Part shown: positions 3,900 to 5,411 of the stretch, piece after piece | Position numbering within the stretch: the stretch's first letter is position 1 | Layout of the letters: every line of letters starts with the position of its first letter | NCBI GenBank assembly: GCA_046154695.1 | Contig: JBJXFI010000445.1 | Span: 1-5,411 of the forward strand | DNA from: DALYLB01 sp046154695 | GTDB lineage: Bacteria; Acidobacteriota; Blastocatellia; RBC074 | Reading direction: 5' to 3' | Length of the DNA: 5,411 nt | Notes under the pieces: generated by a model | The model's database searches: none | Seen by the model: only the letters and a program-made list of their open reading frames with translations | What the model was told of the DNA's origin: nothing | Program-made: the position numbers and the translations under genes

Positions 3900-5411
3900 A
3901 TGGCGCAGAGAATGAGCATCGAGCCGCACCAGATCATCGAGGTGCGCAGTCCGGCGACGCTGGAGAAGATCGGCGAAGTCGAGGTCAATACCCCGGTGGA
4001 GGTGGCGGCGGCGGTGCGGCGTGCGCGGGAGGCTGCGCGGGAATGGGGCGTGATGGATTTCAACCGGCGCGCGAAGGTTCTGCTCTCGGCGCGGGACCGG
4101 TTTCTTGCGCATCGCGAGGAGCTGATCGAGTTGATTTGCCGCGAGAACGGCAAGCCGCGGCTGGAGGCCCTGGTCGAGATCACGTACGTCTGCGATGTGC
4201 TGACGTTTTACGCCAAACAGGCGCGCCGGTTTCTGAAGCCGCGGGGGGTGCGTCCGCACCTGCTGGTCAACAAGAAGGTCACTGTCCACTACCAGCCGCG
4301 CGGCGTGATCGGGATGATCACGCCGTGGAACTTCCCGTTGATTCTGACGATCGGCGAGGCGGTGCCCGCGCTGGCGGCCGGCAATGCCGTTGTCATCAAG
4401 CCTTCGGAGTGGACGCCGCTGATCGCGGCGCGGGCGGCGGCGGTGATGCACGAGGCGTTTGCGGTGGCGGGCGTCCCGGCCGAGATTCTACAGATCGTCA
4501 ACGGATATGGCGAAACGGGAGCCGCCCTGACGGACGAGGCCGATATGATCGCGTTCACGGGCAGCGCGCGCACCGGCAGGCTGGTGGCGGAGCGGGCGGC
4601 GCGGCGGCTGATTCCGGTGAGCCTCGAGTTGGGCGGAAAGGACCCGATGATCGTTCTCGGCGACGCCGATCTGGAGCGCGCGGCCAACGCGGCCGTCTGG
4701 GGCGCGTTCACGAACGCGGGCCAGGTCTGTATCTCGGTCGAGCGCGTCTATGTGGAAGCGCCCGTGGCCGAGGAGTTCACGCGCCGCGTGGTCGAAAAGA
4801 CGCGGGCGCTTCGCCAGGGCGCCGACGCCGGCGAGGCCGGGACCGATCGCCGCGTCGATGTCGGCGCGATCACCTTCCCCAAACAGCTCGAAATCATCGA
4901 GGAGCACGTCCGCGATGCCCGGGAACGGGGCGCCCAGGTTCTGACCGGCGGCAGCCGGAATCCGAATCTTCCCGGCCGCTACTTCGAACCCACCGTGCTC
5001 GCCGGCGTCGATCACTCCATGAAGATCATGACCGAAGAGACCTTCGGCCCCGTCCTGCCCATCATGCGCGTCCGGGATGAGAACGAAGCCCTGCGTCTCG
5101 CCAACGATTCGGTCTATGGGCTGAACGCGAGCGTCTTTTCCGGCGACAAGGCCCGGGGCGAACGCCTCGCCGCCCGGGTCGAAGCCGGCGTCACCTGCGT
5201 CAACGACGTCATCGCCGGCTTCGGCGTGACCGATGCCCCCTCGGGCGGAATCAAGGAGAGCGGCATCGGCAAACGCCACGGCGCCGAAGGCATCCGCCGC
5301 TTCTGCCACCAACAGGTCATCGTCACCGACCGCTTCGGATTGAAGACCGAACTCTTCTGGTATCCATACACAGCCAAAACCGAACGCCTCATGGCCCGGC
5401 TCTTCGGCGCC
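3900..5411 (+). CDS. NAD(P)-dependent aldehyde dehydrogenase family protein (3' end open)
   Basis: 504 codons run open from ATG 3900 to the window end. The length is close to a complete enzyme, so only a short tail is probably missing. It oxidises an aldehyde to a carboxylate in the cytosol. Key residues sit at the standard spacing: Asn144 in 'ITPWNFPL' (oxyanion), Lys167 in 'VVIKPSEWTP' (cofactor), 'FTGSARTG' (219-226, nucleotide turn), Glu243 in 'LELGGKDPM' (general base) and nucleophile Cys277 in 'NAGQVCIS'. The Glu-Cys gap of 34 and the Asn-Glu gap of 99 equal those of ALDH2. 'EETFGPVLPIMRV' and 'GIKESGIGKRHGAEGIRRF' follow. The overall pattern, including 'GKRHGAEG', resembles the GabD2-like succinate-semialdehyde dehydrogenases of actinobacteria. 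The C-terminal 'WYPYTAK' recalls other ALDH branches, so the substrate stays open. GGGAGG lies 6 nt before the ATG. Alanine codon choice switches from GCG to GCC around Cys277. Confidence 0.93.
   Translation, partial: MAQRMSIEPHQIIEVRSPATLEKIGEVEVNTPVEVAAAVRRAREAAREWGVMDFNRRAKVLLSARDRFLAHREELIELICRENGKPRLEALVEITYVCDVLTFYAKQARRFLKPRGVRPHLLVNKKVTVHYQPRGVIGMITPWNFPLILTIGEAVPALAAGNAVVIKPSEWTPLIAARAAAVMHEAFAVAGVPAEILQIVNGYGETGAALTDEADMIAFTGSARTGRLVAERAARRLIPVSLELGGKDPMIVLGDADLERAANAAVWGAFTNAGQVCISVERVYVEAPVAEEFTRRVVEKTRALRQGADAGEAGTDRRVDVGAITFPKQLEIIEEHVRDARERGAQVLTGGSRNPNLPGRYFEPTVLAGVDHSMKIMTEETFGPVLPIMRVRDENEALRLANDSVYGLNASVFSGDKARGERLAARVEAGVTCVNDVIAGFGVTDAPSGGIKESGIGKRHGAEGIRRFCHQQVIVTDRFGLKTELFWYPYTAKTERLMARLFGA

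Noticed and set aside
4043..5080. 345-codon + strand frame inside the aldehyde dehydrogenase gene
   Set aside because: It is a shifted-frame shadow of the ALDH. The translation is low-complexity Arg/Gly/Ala-rich, while the frame from 3900 carries all catalytic motifs.
4488..5312. 274-codon - strand frame opposite the aldehyde dehydrogenase
   Set aside because: It is antisense to conserved ALDH motifs and has no recognisable domain or ribosome binding site.

Overview
The window is a gene-dense stretch of a high-GC (about 60% or more by eye) bacterial chromosome. All recognised genes lie on the + strand. Two consecutive Sec-exported YceI-family proteins with N-terminal signal peptides, plus Shine-Dalgarno sites of the GGAGG type, point to a Gram-negative bacterium. 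The phylum cannot be fixed from the sequence alone. No phage, transposase, CRISPR, rRNA or tRNA gene was seen.

Region by region. Bases 2-124 are the last 40 codons of what looks like a glutathione-independent formaldehyde dehydrogenase, followed by an imperfect hairpin with a T-run (161-224) that reads as its terminator. A first gene group follows: a DinB/YfiT-like putative metal-dependent hydrolase (268-723), a class I SAM-dependent methyltransferase (733-1482) 9 nt later, and an alkyltransferase-like protein of the MGMT family (1543-1974). In the last of these, Trp replaces the alkyl-accepting Cys, and the C-terminus ends in a motif resembling a sliding-clamp-binding peptide. A 176-nt gap (1975-2150) carries two perfect palindromes whose 24-nt cores are exact reverse complements of each other. 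This is a REP-doublet-like arrangement, and the second palindrome is followed by a T-run.

A second, tightly packed group follows: a YbjQ/UPF0145 protein (2151-2555), two tandem YceI-family exported proteins (2577-3269 and 3266-3883, with ATGA start/stop overlap), and an NAD(P)-dependent aldehyde dehydrogenase (3900 to the window end, open at its 3' end). The gaps of 21, -4 and 16 nt make a single transcript likely.

How they may work together is inference. The first group and its upstream neighbour lean towards coping with electrophiles and alkylation: formaldehyde oxidation, recognition of O6-alkylguanine, and a DinB-fold thiol-transferase or hydrolase relative. The second group pairs two putative periplasmic lipid- or isoprenoid-binding proteins with a cytosolic aldehyde oxidiser. 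I did not find a clearly new multi-gene system. The best leads are the clamp-like tail on the alkyltransferase-like protein, the inverted palindrome pair, and a sharp synonymous-codon switch inside the aldehyde dehydrogenase gene.
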